Below, one piece after another: positions 1 to 6,518 of a stretch of 8,922 nt of DNA. Source of the stretch: CAYVQE01 sp964454005 (GTDB taxonomy: Bacteria > Myxococcota > B64-G9). The stretch is taken from positions 1 through 8,922 of the forward strand of contig CAYVQE010000202.1 in assembly GCA_964454005.1 (NCBI GenBank), written 5' to 3'. The position numbers and the translations under genes were made by a program. Positions within the stretch are counted from its first letter, which is position 1. The number at the start of each line of letters is the position of its first letter. The notes beneath the pieces are model-generated. The model was not told where the DNA came from. It made no database searches and worked only from the letters and a program-made list of their open reading frames with translations.

Positions 1-597
1 TCCACCTGGGTGCTGCAGGGCAACAAGATGACCCTGCCCGAGTGGTCCTGGTTCAAGCAGGCGGCCCAGATGCAGGCCCTCAACCCCATCCTGGTGATGC
101 TGCTGATCCCCTTCAACAACGTCGTGATCTTCCCCTTCTTCAAGAAGATCGGCAAGGAGTTGTCCCAGCTCAAGAAGATGACGCTGGGGATCGGTTTCGC
201 CGGTCTGTCCTGGTTGCTCATCGCCTGGTTCCAGCTGCGCATCGACTCGGGCGAGAACCTGCCGGTGCTGCTGCAGAGCTGGCCCTATCTCGTGTTGACC
301 TTCGGCGAGGTGCTCGTATCGGCCACGGGGCTGGAGTTCGCATACAGCCAGGCGCCGATGAAGATGAAGAGCGTGATCATGAGCTTCTGGCTGCTGTCGG
401 TGACCGCCGGCTCGCTGTGGGTCGTGCTGCTCAACGCCACGGTCAAGAGCCAGGTCGTGACCGATGCCATCGCCCAGACCGGCATCGGCGTGACCGCCTT
501 TCAGATGTTCTTCTTCGCCGGCTTCGCCATCCTGGCCGCGGTCGGCTTCGGGCTCTACGCCAGCCGCTACAAGACCATGGACTACTACCGCAAGTAG
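1..597 (+). CDS. POT/PTR2-family proton-coupled oligopeptide transporter, C-terminal part (5' truncated by window edge)
   Basis: Inner-membrane major-facilitator-superfamily symporter that takes up di- and tripeptides with protons. The frame is open from base 1 (S-T-W-V-L-Q-G-N-K-M...), so the gene begins outside the window; about 198 C-terminal residues are seen. Five hydrophobic helices are visible, including NPILVMLLIPFNNVVIFPFF, the stretch around FGEVLVSATGLEFAYSQAP, and a final helix in MFFFAGFAILAAVGFGLYAS. The FGEVLVSATGLEFAYSQAP segment followed by K-S-V-I-M-S-F-W-L-L is the characteristic late-helix signature of the POT family. The protein ends with a short charged tail (YKTMDYYRK) and TAG. 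The GTG at base 10 is not taken as the start because the similarity continues upstream of it. The family is secure; substrate preference cannot be judged from this fragment. Confidence 0.9.
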   Translation, partial: STWVLQGNKMTLPEWSWFKQAAQMQALNPILVMLLIPFNNVVIFPFFKKIGKELSQLKKMTLGIGFAGLSWLLIAWFQLRIDSGENLPVLLQSWPYLVLTFGEVLVSATGLEFAYSQAPMKMKSVIMSFWLLSVTAGSLWVVLLNATVKSQVVTDAIAQTGIGVTAFQMFFFAGFAILAAVGFGLYASRYKTMDYYRK

Positions 598-673
598 GCG
601 ACGGTACACCATTCAGCTCCGCTCCGGAGGGCGAACGGTTCTGCCCATCAACGTTTCTACCCATCCCTCGCGC

Positions 674-702
674 TTGAGGCATTACGGGTTCTGGAATACA
701 AT
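674..702 (+). promoter_or_regulatory. Predicted sigma70-type promoter for the UPF0158-isochorismatase gene
   Basis: TTGAGG at 674-679 (4 of 6 consensus) and TACAAT at 697-702 (5 of 6) are separated by exactly 17 bases. Transcription would begin near 709, leaving a leader of about 45 bases before the ATG at 754. The site lies in the 156-base gap after the transporter and suggests the hydrolase gene starts its own transcript. This is a prediction by eye. Confidence 0.5.
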
Positions 703-753
703 CGTTTCTCGGGCCCGGCGCTGGTGTGGGCGCGGCCGGGCGGGGTGTCGTCG

Positions 754-1896
754 ATGAGCCAAGCGGGTGTGGAGATCGATTGGGAAGCCCTGGCGGTGGC
801 GGTGGAGAACCAGCTGCCGTCGGCGCACAGCTTTCTGGATCGCGACAGCGGTCGGGTGATCACCCTGCGGGCGCCGGCGGATGCGCCGCCGCCGGCCGAG
901 CCGGGCGACTGGTTGGCGGTGCCGCAGCGGCCCTCGCGCGAGGGCTACCAGACCATGCAGCGCTTCGTCGAGCAGGTCGAGGACGAGGCGCTGCGCGAAC
1001 GGCTGGCCGGGGCCCTGGTGGGCCGCGGCGCCTTCCGGCGTTTCAAGGATCAGCTACTCGACGCGCCCGAGGTGCGCCAGCAGTGGTTCGCCTTCAAGGA
1101 CGCCGAGGTCTACGCCTTCGTGGCCGACTGGCTGGCCCAGCAGGGCATCGAGCCGGCCAACGCGCCGCCCGACAACCCCTCGCGCAGCCGCTTCAGCGCC
1201 GCCGTGCGCCGCACCGGCTTGCAGCGGCCGCCGCTGGGCGAGCCGCGCGCGGCCGGGCTGGAGCCCGACGCCGCCGAGCCCGACTGGCAGGCGGCCATCG
1301 CGCCCTTCGATCGGCCCGACCGCACCTTCCAGCCGGAGCGCTGCGCGCTGCTGGTGATCGACGCCCAGCGCATCTTCCTCGACCCGGACAGCCGGGCCTT
1401 TTTGCCGCTGTCGGTTGCGGCAGCCCGGCGCCTGGGCCGGCTGGTCGAGGTCTGGCGGCAGGCCGCGCTGCCGCTGGTGTTCACCCGCCACGTGCACCGC
1501 AACCCGGCCGAGGACGGCGGGGCCATGGCCCGCTGGTGGCGCTCCTTGATCATGGACGGCTCGGCCGAGTCCGAGCTGGTCGAGGCGTTGGCGCCGCGCG
1601 ACGGCGAGCGGGTGATCAAAAAGAGCCGCTACTCGGCATTCGCCAACACCGAACTGGAGATGGTGCTGCGCAGCCTGGGCATACGTGACGTGCTGATCGG
1701 CGGCGTGATGACCAACCTGTGCTGCGAGACCACCGCCCGTGAGGCATTCGTTCGCGATTTCAACGTCTTTTTGCTCGGCGACGGCACCGCCGCGGCCGAC
1801 CCCGAGCTGCACCTGGGCTCGCTGCGCAACATCGCCTACGGCTTCGGCCGCGTGCTGGGCGTGGCCGAGGCCCTGCGCGCGGTGGCCGCGGATTGA
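754..1896 (+). CDS. UPF0158-like domain fused to isochorismatase-like cysteine hydrolase
   Basis: A 380-residue two-domain protein, predicted cytoplasmic (no signal peptide). Residues ~5-135 resemble the UPF0158 family: an opening EIDWEALAVAVEN, then EGYQTMQRFVEQVED, RGAFRRFKDQL and W-F-A-F-K-D. This family has no assigned biochemical role. A proline/alanine-rich linker (~136-195) leads to an isochorismatase-like hydrolase domain (~196-376). The expected catalytic triad is present: Asp203 in LLVIDAQ, Lys290 in KKSRYSAF, and Cys323 in GVMTNLCCETTARE. Such enzymes hydrolyse isochorismate, nicotinamide, N-carbamoyl compounds or related amides, and the substrate cannot be assigned here. ATG 754 is preferred over GTG 724: GGCGGGG lies just upstream and the UPF0158 similarity starts directly after it. 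The 65-base gap to the PilZ gene allows co-transcription. The fusion is unusual, since both domains normally occur as separate proteins. No frameshift is visible across the linker. Confidence 0.85.
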   Translation: MSQAGVEIDWEALAVAVENQLPSAHSFLDRDSGRVITLRAPADAPPPAEPGDWLAVPQRPSREGYQTMQRFVEQVEDEALRERLAGALVGRGAFRRFKDQLLDAPEVRQQWFAFKDAEVYAFVADWLAQQGIEPANAPPDNPSRSRFSAAVRRTGLQRPPLGEPRAAGLEPDAAEPDWQAAIAPFDRPDRTFQPERCALLVIDAQRIFLDPDSRAFLPLSVAAARRLGRLVEVWRQAALPLVFTRHVHRNPAEDGGAMARWWRSLIMDGSAESELVEALAPRDGERVIKKSRYSAFANTELEMVLRSLGIRDVLIGGVMTNLCCETTAREAFVRDFNVFLLGDGTAAADPELHLGSLRNIAYGFGRVLGVAEALRAVAAD

Positions 1897-1940
1897 GCCG
1901 AGCCGGTTCCGTCCGACTGGAATCCAGCGCCGGGCGGCTG

Positions 1941-1961
1941 TAGAATCGGGCCGGAGACACC
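1941..1961 (+). promoter_or_regulatory. Ribosome binding site and possible -10 element before the PilZ gene
   Basis: GGAG at 1953-1956 lies 5 bases before ATG 1962 and fixes the start. TAGAAT at 1941-1946 resembles a -10 box, with a poor -35 (TGGAAT, 1918-1923) at 17-base spacing. Transcription from it would begin inside the ribosome binding site, so the promoter reading is weak and read-through from the upstream gene is equally likely. Confidence 0.3.
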
Positions 1962-3185
1962 ATGGACAGCTACACCAGCTTGCTCGATGCCTTTGCCGAT
2001 CTGAATCAGCGCAAGCGCTCCGATCCGGACGCCCTGACGGACGCGGAGCGCGAGGACTGGAAGTCGATGCGGCGCCGGATCGAGCAGGCCCTGTTCGAGC
2101 GCGCCGCCGACGCCGCCCACGACACCCGCGAGTTTTTGCGGGTGCCGGTGAGCCTGTCGGCCCGCTACTGGACCCGCAACGAGCTGCGCGACCGCTACAT
2201 CCCGGTGTTGGGCGAAGGCGGGCTGCAGATCTCCACCGTGGACCCGCTGCCGGTCGGCACCCGGCTGGATCTCGAGATCCAGCTGGCCCACCGCGGCCTG
2301 TCCATCGCGGTACAGGGCGAGGTGGTCTGGTCGGTGGCCGGCGAGGATCCGGCCGGCCGCGGCATGGGCATCCGCTTCGTCGAGTTGAGCTACGAGCAGA
2401 AACGCGCCATCTACGAGCTGGTCGACGACACCCTGCGCGAGCGCCTGCTCGAGCGGCGGCGCTTCGCCCGCATCGAGGCCCGGCTGCAGGTGCAGTTCGT
2501 ATACGCCGACGCCTTCTTCGAGCTGGAGACCGACGATCTCAGCCTGGGCGGGCTGTTCATCGCCACCGAGCAGCTGCTGCCGCAGGGCGAGCGGCTGCGT
2601 CTGGTGCTGCACGTTACCGGCGAACGGCCGGCCATCAAGGCGGTGGCCGAGGTGGTGCGCCGGGTCGAGCGGCCCGCTGCCGGCCGGCCGCGTGGCATCG
2701 GGGTGCGCTTCGTCGAGCTGGATGCCGAGGATCGCCGGGTGCTGTTGGACTACCTGCAACAGCGGGTCACCGAGCAGCAGCGAGCGAGTGTCGCCGCGGA
2801 GCGGCGCCTGCATCCGCGCATGGAGCACCGGATCAAGCTGCGCTACCAGTCGAACGGCGCGCTGGGGGCGCGGTTCAGCCGCGACATCTCCACCGGCGGG
2901 GTGTTCATCCAGACCCACGAGGCTGCGCCCCCGGTGGGTGCGGCCATCGAGGTCGATCTGATCCACCCGGTCACCCTGCACCGGCTGCAGCTGGCCGGCC
3001 GGGTGGTGCGGGTGGTCGAGCCCGACGAGCGCGACCCGGCCCGGGTGCCCGGGGTGGGCGTAAAGTTCGATCCCTTGCCCGCCGAGCGCCAGGCGGCGCT
3101 CGATGACCTGCTGCGCTACTTCGTCGAGCTCGAGCACGCCCCGGACGAGGCGGGCGGGGGCCCGGCGCCGGAGGAACCCGCATGA
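1962..3185 (+). CDS. Triple PilZ-domain protein (predicted cyclic-di-GMP receptor)
   Basis: A 407-residue soluble protein with a charged, helical N-terminus (~1-50) and three tandem PilZ domains of the kind abundant in myxobacteria. PilZ domains bind cyclic di-GMP through an RxxxR motif followed by (D/N)xSxxG. Domain 1 (~54-155) keeps REFLR at 56-60, but the second motif has decayed to V-L-G-E-G-G (82-87), losing the Asp and Ser. Domain 2 (~164-268) has RRFAR (166-170) and DLSLGG (192-197). Domain 3 (~279-390) has RLHPR (282-286) and DISTGG (308-313). Domains 2 and 3 should therefore bind the nucleotide while domain 1 may be structural. Each domain ends in a similar G-(I/V)-(R/K)-F strand (GIRFVEL, GVRFVEL, GVKFDPL) followed by a helix, which marks them as internal duplicates. 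Its stop overlaps the start of the esterase gene (ATGA), implying translational coupling. Confidence 0.9.
   Translation: MDSYTSLLDAFADLNQRKRSDPDALTDAEREDWKSMRRRIEQALFERAADAAHDTREFLRVPVSLSARYWTRNELRDRYIPVLGEGGLQISTVDPLPVGTRLDLEIQLAHRGLSIAVQGEVVWSVAGEDPAGRGMGIRFVELSYEQKRAIYELVDDTLRERLLERRRFARIEARLQVQFVYADAFFELETDDLSLGGLFIATEQLLPQGERLRLVLHVTGERPAIKAVAEVVRRVERPAAGRPRGIGVRFVELDAEDRRVLLDYLQQRVTEQQRASVAAERRLHPRMEHRIKLRYQSNGALGARFSRDISTGGVFIQTHEAAPPVGAAIEVDLIHPVTLHRLQLAGRVVRVVEPDERDPARVPGVGVKFDPLPAERQAALDDLLRYFVELEHAPDEAGGGPAPEEPA
3170..3175 (+). promoter_or_regulatory. Shine-Dalgarno of the esterase gene, inside the PilZ gene
   Basis: GGAGGA lies 6 bases before the ATG at 3182 and within the last codons of the PilZ gene, supporting this start over the next in-frame ATG at 3200. 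Confidence 0.7.
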
Positions 3186-4990
3186 TCGCGCCGAGGACGA
3201 TGGGCGGCTTGGCCCTGGCCGCCCTGCTGGCCGCCGCCTGCGGCGACTCCGGCGGCGGCGACGCAACCGTCGAACGCCGCTACGCCTTCCGCGCCATCGG
3301 CGGCTTTTCCATGGGCTCGATGACCGCGGCCACTCTGGGGCTGCGCCACCACGAGCAGTTCGACATCATCGAGCCCTTGGGCGGCTCGATCGACCTGGGT
3401 CTGTTTTTGCACATCATCAAGGACGAGATGCTGGCCGGCTTCTGCTCGCCGCCCGAGCTCGGGCGCATGTGCCCGGACGAGCCCGGCATGCAGACCTACG
3501 AGCAAATGAACGTCGGGCCCGCCTCGCAGGGCGGCTTCAAGCGCACCAGCATGATCGAGGCCTTCCAGGACTTCTCCATCGCCATGGGCAATCCCATGCT
3601 GTTCAACCCCGAGCACCCCTACCTGCCGCCGGGCGTGCCCGAGGAATACCTGCTGCTTTCCCGCGAGCAACGCTGCGCCGAGCCGGTGCGCATCGCGGGC
3701 TTCCACGACTGGAAGTACAACCCGGACGGCAGCCACCCGGTGATCACCTACTGCGAGGCCCGCGGCAGCGAGCGCGGGGTGTTCGACCCCGAGGCCGTGC
3801 CCGACAAGCCGGTCGAGATCACGCTGGCGGTGGATCTGAACGACAACGGCCGGCGCGATTCGGGCGAGCCGGTGTTGTTCCAGGCCGGCGAACGCTACGA
3901 CGACACCGGCGAGGACGGCCTGTTCAACGCCGACGAGCCGGGCTACGACCCGCAGGCCCGGCCCGACCCGGCCGGCGACGACTGGCACCGGCTGGACAAC
4001 CCCCACGGCACCGAGGGCAACCACGTCTGGGACGAGGGCGAGCCCTATCTGGACTACGGCCTGGACGGGGTGGACGGCACGGCCGACTCGCCTTACGACT
4101 GGGGCGAGGACAACGGCCGCTACGATCTGAACATGAACCTGATGCGGGCGGCGGCGCTCTACGACCCGGCCCGCATGGTCGACGGGCTGAGCGCCGACGA
4201 ACTGGCCCGGCTGGATTTCTACATCGATGTGGGCCGCTGGGACCACCTGCGCTTTCTCGACACCTGCGAGTCCTTCACCGGCCTGCTGGCCGCCCGCGGC
4301 CGGCCGGTGGACATTCGGGACACCTTCCACGCGCTGCTCGAGCCCGGGTACGACGGCTCGTGGGACATCGATCACATCGACTGGGAGCACATCGGCCGCG
4401 ACGTGCTGCTGCGCTACGGCCACGCCGACGCCACCGAAGCCGAGATCCAGGCCGGCGACGGCGGTCACGTGGGCACCGGCAACCAGGTGCTGTGGCGTTT
4501 CTTCGCCTCGGTGGCCTACACCTCCGAGCGCTGGCCGGACGGCGACTTCGACGAGATCGCTCCCTGCCCGGGCGGCGAGCTGCTGCAGCGCACCTTCTAC
4601 TCCGCGATCCTGGACGAGGAGCGCGGCTACTACATCCTGCTGCCGCCGGGCTACGACGAGCAGACCGAGCGGCGCTACCCGGTGCTGTACATGATCCACG
4701 GCATCGGCATGTCGGCCGAGGACCTGACCGCCACCGCCCTGTTCACCCCGGCCTGGATGTGTCAGGGCAGGCTGCAGAAGTTCATCATGGTCTTCCCGGA
4801 CGGCTCTTGCCGCGAGGATTGCTACGACGGCAACTTCTTTCTCAACCAGACCGGCCGCCACCTCGCGCCGCGGCGCTACGAGGACTGGTTCTTCCAGGAG
4901 CTGCTGCCCCACATCCAGGACAGCTACCGCACCCGCCCGGCCGAGACCCTCCGCGTCGCCCCCGAGTACATGCGCCCGCTGACCGACTGA
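3182..4990 (+). CDS. Lipoprotein esterase (alpha/beta hydrolase, esterase-D-like) with apparently circularly permuted domain order and calcium-loop insertion
   Basis: A 602-residue secreted protein, probably lipid-anchored: a short basic start, a hydrophobic stretch (7-19) and LLAAAC with Cys20, then G-D-S and a glycine-rich linker. Residues 34-70 match the nucleophile elbow of the putative-esterase family: AFRAIGGFSMG with Ser43, then LGLRHHEQFDIIEPLGG. Residues 345-380 look like the Asp strand (FYIDVGRWDH, Asp354) and 425-445 like the His loop (GDGGHVGTGNQVLW, His429). Residues 470-585 then carry what is normally the beginning of this fold: YYILLPPGYDEQTERRYP, VLYMIHGIG, FIMVFPDG and ELLPHIQDSYRTR. 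The normal order is thus swapped. Between Ser and Asp, residues ~218-317 hold several EF-hand-like loops (DLNDNGRRDSGE is the best). Ten cysteines including Cys20 suggest disulfides. The gene is coupled to the PilZ gene. The exact ester or other substrate is unknown. Confidence 0.8.
   Translation: MIAPRTMGGLALAALLAAACGDSGGGDATVERRYAFRAIGGFSMGSMTAATLGLRHHEQFDIIEPLGGSIDLGLFLHIIKDEMLAGFCSPPELGRMCPDEPGMQTYEQMNVGPASQGGFKRTSMIEAFQDFSIAMGNPMLFNPEHPYLPPGVPEEYLLLSREQRCAEPVRIAGFHDWKYNPDGSHPVITYCEARGSERGVFDPEAVPDKPVEITLAVDLNDNGRRDSGEPVLFQAGERYDDTGEDGLFNADEPGYDPQARPDPAGDDWHRLDNPHGTEGNHVWDEGEPYLDYGLDGVDGTADSPYDWGEDNGRYDLNMNLMRAAALYDPARMVDGLSADELARLDFYIDVGRWDHLRFLDTCESFTGLLAARGRPVDIRDTFHALLEPGYDGSWDIDHIDWEHIGRDVLLRYGHADATEAEIQAGDGGHVGTGNQVLWRFFASVAYTSERWPDGDFDEIAPCPGGELLQRTFYSAILDEERGYYILLPPGYDEQTERRYPVLYMIHGIGMSAEDLTATALFTPAWMCQGRLQKFIMVFPDGSCREDCYDGNFFLNQTGRHLAPRRYEDWFFQELLPHIQDSYRTRPAETLRVAPEYMRPLTD
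3833..4132 (+). other. Cluster of EF-hand-like calcium-binding loops within the esterase
   Basis: Residues 218-229 (DLNDNGRRDSGE) fit the 12-residue EF-hand loop with ligands at positions 1, 3, 5, 9 and 12 and Gly at 6. Residues 241-252 (DTGEDGLFNADE) fit almost as well. Weaker loops follow at 276-287 (GTEGNHVWDEGE), 291-302 (DYGLDGVDGTAD) and 306-317 (DWGEDNGRYDLN). They lie in an acidic insertion between the nucleophile and the catalytic Asp. Calcium would probably stabilise this extracytoplasmic enzyme; that role is inferred. Confidence 0.6.
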
Positions 4991-5019
4991 GCTGCGCGGG
5001 CGGGAATTGGGCTGGGTGG

Positions 5020-5032
5020 AACTGGGGTCAGG
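5020..5032 (+). repeat. Left inverted repeat of the cassette
   Basis: AACTGGGGTCAGG lies in the 78-base gap between the convergent esterase and wHTH genes. It matches the right copy at 12 of 13 bases in inverted orientation, and the identity stops at both edges. Confidence 0.5.
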
Positions 5033-5068
5033 CCAGGATCTACCAGCACGATGTGGCAATCGTCGCCC

Positions 5069-5863
5069 TCATCCCCCGGATGCCAGAACGGAACGCGTCA
5101 GGCCGTCGAATCTCAGATCCAGCTCTTCGACTACATGTTGCTGCAGGCTTTCGGACTCGAACTGCGCTGCCTCGGCCAGGCCTGACAAGTTGCTCAGGCT
5201 GACGGCGGATATGAACAGTCCCCGGGCCGGTTCCCGGTGTTCTCGGGGCTGATTGTGCTGGTCCAAGAAGCCGCATGCTTGTAGATCCCTCAGGATCCGC
5301 GATGCAGTCGATTCGGCGCATCCGATCAGACCCGCCACTTGTTTGACGCGAAGGGGTAAGGCGGTGGATTGGATGACACTCACCAGGTCGGCCCGGAATC
5401 CGGTGCCGAAGTAGAGGCGGTTGTGGATCATGCGGCACGACGTGGCCAGTGCCGCAGCGGGGCGGATCTTGCCAGCCCGGGAGCGAATGGTCCAGACGGC
5501 TCCATGTTCGGGCCGCTTTTTGATACCGAAGGCCTTTCTGACCAAAGGGGGACAAGCGACGAACAGTCCTTCGCGCATCTTGGCGGCTGCCTGGACTTGC
5601 AGGTGGCTGGGCAGCAGGGCGAGCAGAGACCGGATCTTTCCGTGGTTGAGCAGATCGGAGTAGCGGACCAGCCACGCCGGTACATCGGTCAACACCCGGC
5701 TGTCTCGAGCGAACACGAGTGTCAGCAGGAGTGTCGCCTCGGGGTCGATGAGCCCCACTTCTGCTTCAGCGGCCGGCACCTGAGAAAAGGGTAAGCCCAG
5801 GCAACGCCAGACGCGGAGCAGTTCCGCCTCGATGGACTCAATCGATGTCTTCAAGGACTTCAT
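5069..5863 (-). CDS. Winged-helix DNA-binding protein, partner of the nucleotidyltransferase (putative antitoxin/regulator)
   Basis: A 264-residue protein, predicted cytoplasmic. Residues ~1-160 are mainly helical and not recognised: a leucine-rich stretch (LLLTLVFARDSRVL), then WLVRYSDLLNHGKIRSLLALLP. Residues ~168-202 form a winged helix-turn-helix: LPLRVKQVAGLIGC as the first helices, AESTASRILRDLQACGFL as the recognition helix and following strand. The C-terminal tail is unassigned. The start at 5863 lies inside the preceding nucleotidyltransferase gene (26-base overlap, different frame), with GAGG shortly upstream, so the two are translationally linked. Pairing a DNA-binding protein with a nucleotidyltransferase recalls AbiE-type type IV toxin-antitoxin systems. 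In AbiE the regulator gene comes first, whereas here it is second. It is the natural candidate to bind the palindromes at 6464-6499. Antitoxin function is inference. Confidence 0.7.
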   Translation of the reverse strand: MKSLKTSIESIEAELLRVWRCLGLPFSQVPAAEAEVGLIDPEATLLLTLVFARDSRVLTDVPAWLVRYSDLLNHGKIRSLLALLPSHLQVQAAAKMREGLFVACPPLVRKAFGIKKRPEHGAVWTIRSRAGKIRPAAALATSCRMIHNRLYFGTGFRADLVSVIQSTALPLRVKQVAGLIGCAESTASRILRDLQACGFLDQHNQPREHREPARGLFISAVSLSNLSGLAEAAQFESESLQQHVVEELDLRFDGLTRSVLASGG

Positions 5864-6428
5864 CGACCTCGAACCCCAGTTCGTTGATGACCTGTACCAA
5901 GTCTCGGCGAGACGTCGGATGCGGATCGCGCTCCAGGCAGAAGAGTGCAGCGATTTTGATTTCTTCAGCAGTGGGCCGCAGGACCCTCAGGTCATCGATG
6001 TGTTTTCTGACCGATGGATTGCAGGCGAAAAGCTTCATCGAAATCAGGGCCTGCCTGCCAATGAGCTGGATTCGCAGGTTTTCACCGATCGGAATCGACT
6101 CGGTGATTTCATCGAAGTATTGCGGCAAGCGTTTGGACGGTGAACGAGCGCCGGTGTTGAGGACCCGCGCAGCGCTGTCGTTCAGCCAATCGGCGGAGAT
6201 CTTGCGGGCCTTGGCGATGGCTTGAATACCGCGACGCAAAGGTTCGGACAGGGGATGCGGTTTCAGAAGATCGATGTCGTGCGTCTGCTTCTTGCAGCCG
6301 GTGAGAGCCAGGGCAGCACCGCCGACGACGAGGAGTTCGAATTGCGCACCAGGGGCCTTGACCCGTAGCCAATCAGAGAGCAGTTCCAGGTTCTCTATGA
6401 TTTCTTGCCTTGAGATTGAAGAGTTCAT
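5838..6428 (-). CDS. DUF6036-like nucleotidyltransferase (putative toxin of a two-gene module)
   Basis: A 196-residue protein of the polymerase-beta-like nucleotidyltransferase fold. LLVVGGAALALTGCKKQTHD (33-51) gives the GG...A motif (Gly36-Gly37), followed by the metal-binding pair Asp51 and Asp53 in HDIDLL. WLND (81-84) and the later ISMKLFACNPSVRKHIDDLRVL (129-150), with Asp145/Asp146, match the pattern of DUF6036/AbiEii-like proteins (K..A.....DxxDL). Such enzymes transfer nucleotides to RNA or protein targets; several relatives act as toxins. The start at 6428 has GGCGGA a few bases upstream, and there is a palindromic operator-like region further up. G+C is ~52-58%, clearly below the chromosomal neighbours, suggesting recent acquisition. 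It is the first gene of the operon and overlaps the wHTH gene. The family call is good; toxin activity and target are not shown by sequence. Confidence 0.78.
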   Translation of the reverse strand: MNSSISRQEIIENLELLSDWLRVKAPGAQFELLVVGGAALALTGCKKQTHDIDLLKPHPLSEPLRRGIQAIAKARKISADWLNDSAARVLNTGARSPSKRLPQYFDEITESIPIGENLRIQLIGRQALISMKLFACNPSVRKHIDDLRVLRPTAEEIKIAALFCLERDPHPTSRRDLVQVINELGFEVDEVLEDID

Positions 6429-6449
6429 TTTTCCGCCATATTTTGTTTC

Positions 6450-6478
6450 AGGCTAGAGCTTCCTTGCATTCAATGCAA
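6450..6478 (-). promoter_or_regulatory. Possible promoter of the nucleotidyltransferase operon, overlapping an operator palindrome
   Basis: On the minus strand, TTGCAT (complement of 6473-6478) and TAGCCT (complement of 6450-6455) are 17 bases apart. This would give a leader of about 15 bases carrying the GGCGGA ribosome binding site. The -35 lies inside the palindrome at 6464-6478, the usual geometry of repression. The -10 is a weak match. Confidence 0.35.
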
Positions 6479-6499
6479 GAAAAATTGCATTGAATGCTC
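6464..6499. promoter_or_regulatory. Double palindrome / perfect 13-bp inverted repeat, probable operator
   Basis: GCATTCAATGCAA (6466-6478) and TTGCATTGAATGC (6485-6497) are perfect inverted repeats around a 6-base GAAAAA spacer. Each half is itself palindromic: TTGCATT-C-AATGCAA at 6464-6478 has perfect 7-base arms, while the second site (6485-6499) keeps 5-base arms. The two centres are 21 bases apart, about two helical turns, as expected for cooperative binding of dimers. The site lies 36-71 bases upstream of the nucleotidyltransferase start, in the most AT-rich part of the window. Confidence 0.6.
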
Positions 6500-6518
6500 T
6501 ATCCGATGGCTGACCAAA

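Noticed and set aside
617..629. CTCCG-CTC-CGGAG hairpin after the transporter as a terminator
   Set aside because: Only five base pairs with no T-tract following.
1836..3266. Long minus-strand open frame opposite the PilZ gene
   Set aside because: A shadow of a clear triple-PilZ protein; its translation is low-complexity and resembles no family.
3116..5059. Long minus-strand open frame opposite the esterase gene
   Set aside because: Long antisense frames are common in GC-rich genes; the translation has no recognisable domain, while the plus strand has a signal peptide, catalytic motifs and a ribosome binding site.
5369..5794. Plus-strand open frame within the wHTH gene region
   Set aside because: It lies opposite a gene with a recognisable winged helix and no domain or ribosome binding site supports it.
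6466..6497. Inverted repeat as a transcription terminator
   Set aside because: It is upstream of both flanking divergent genes, not at a gene end, and neither strand has a T-run after the stem.
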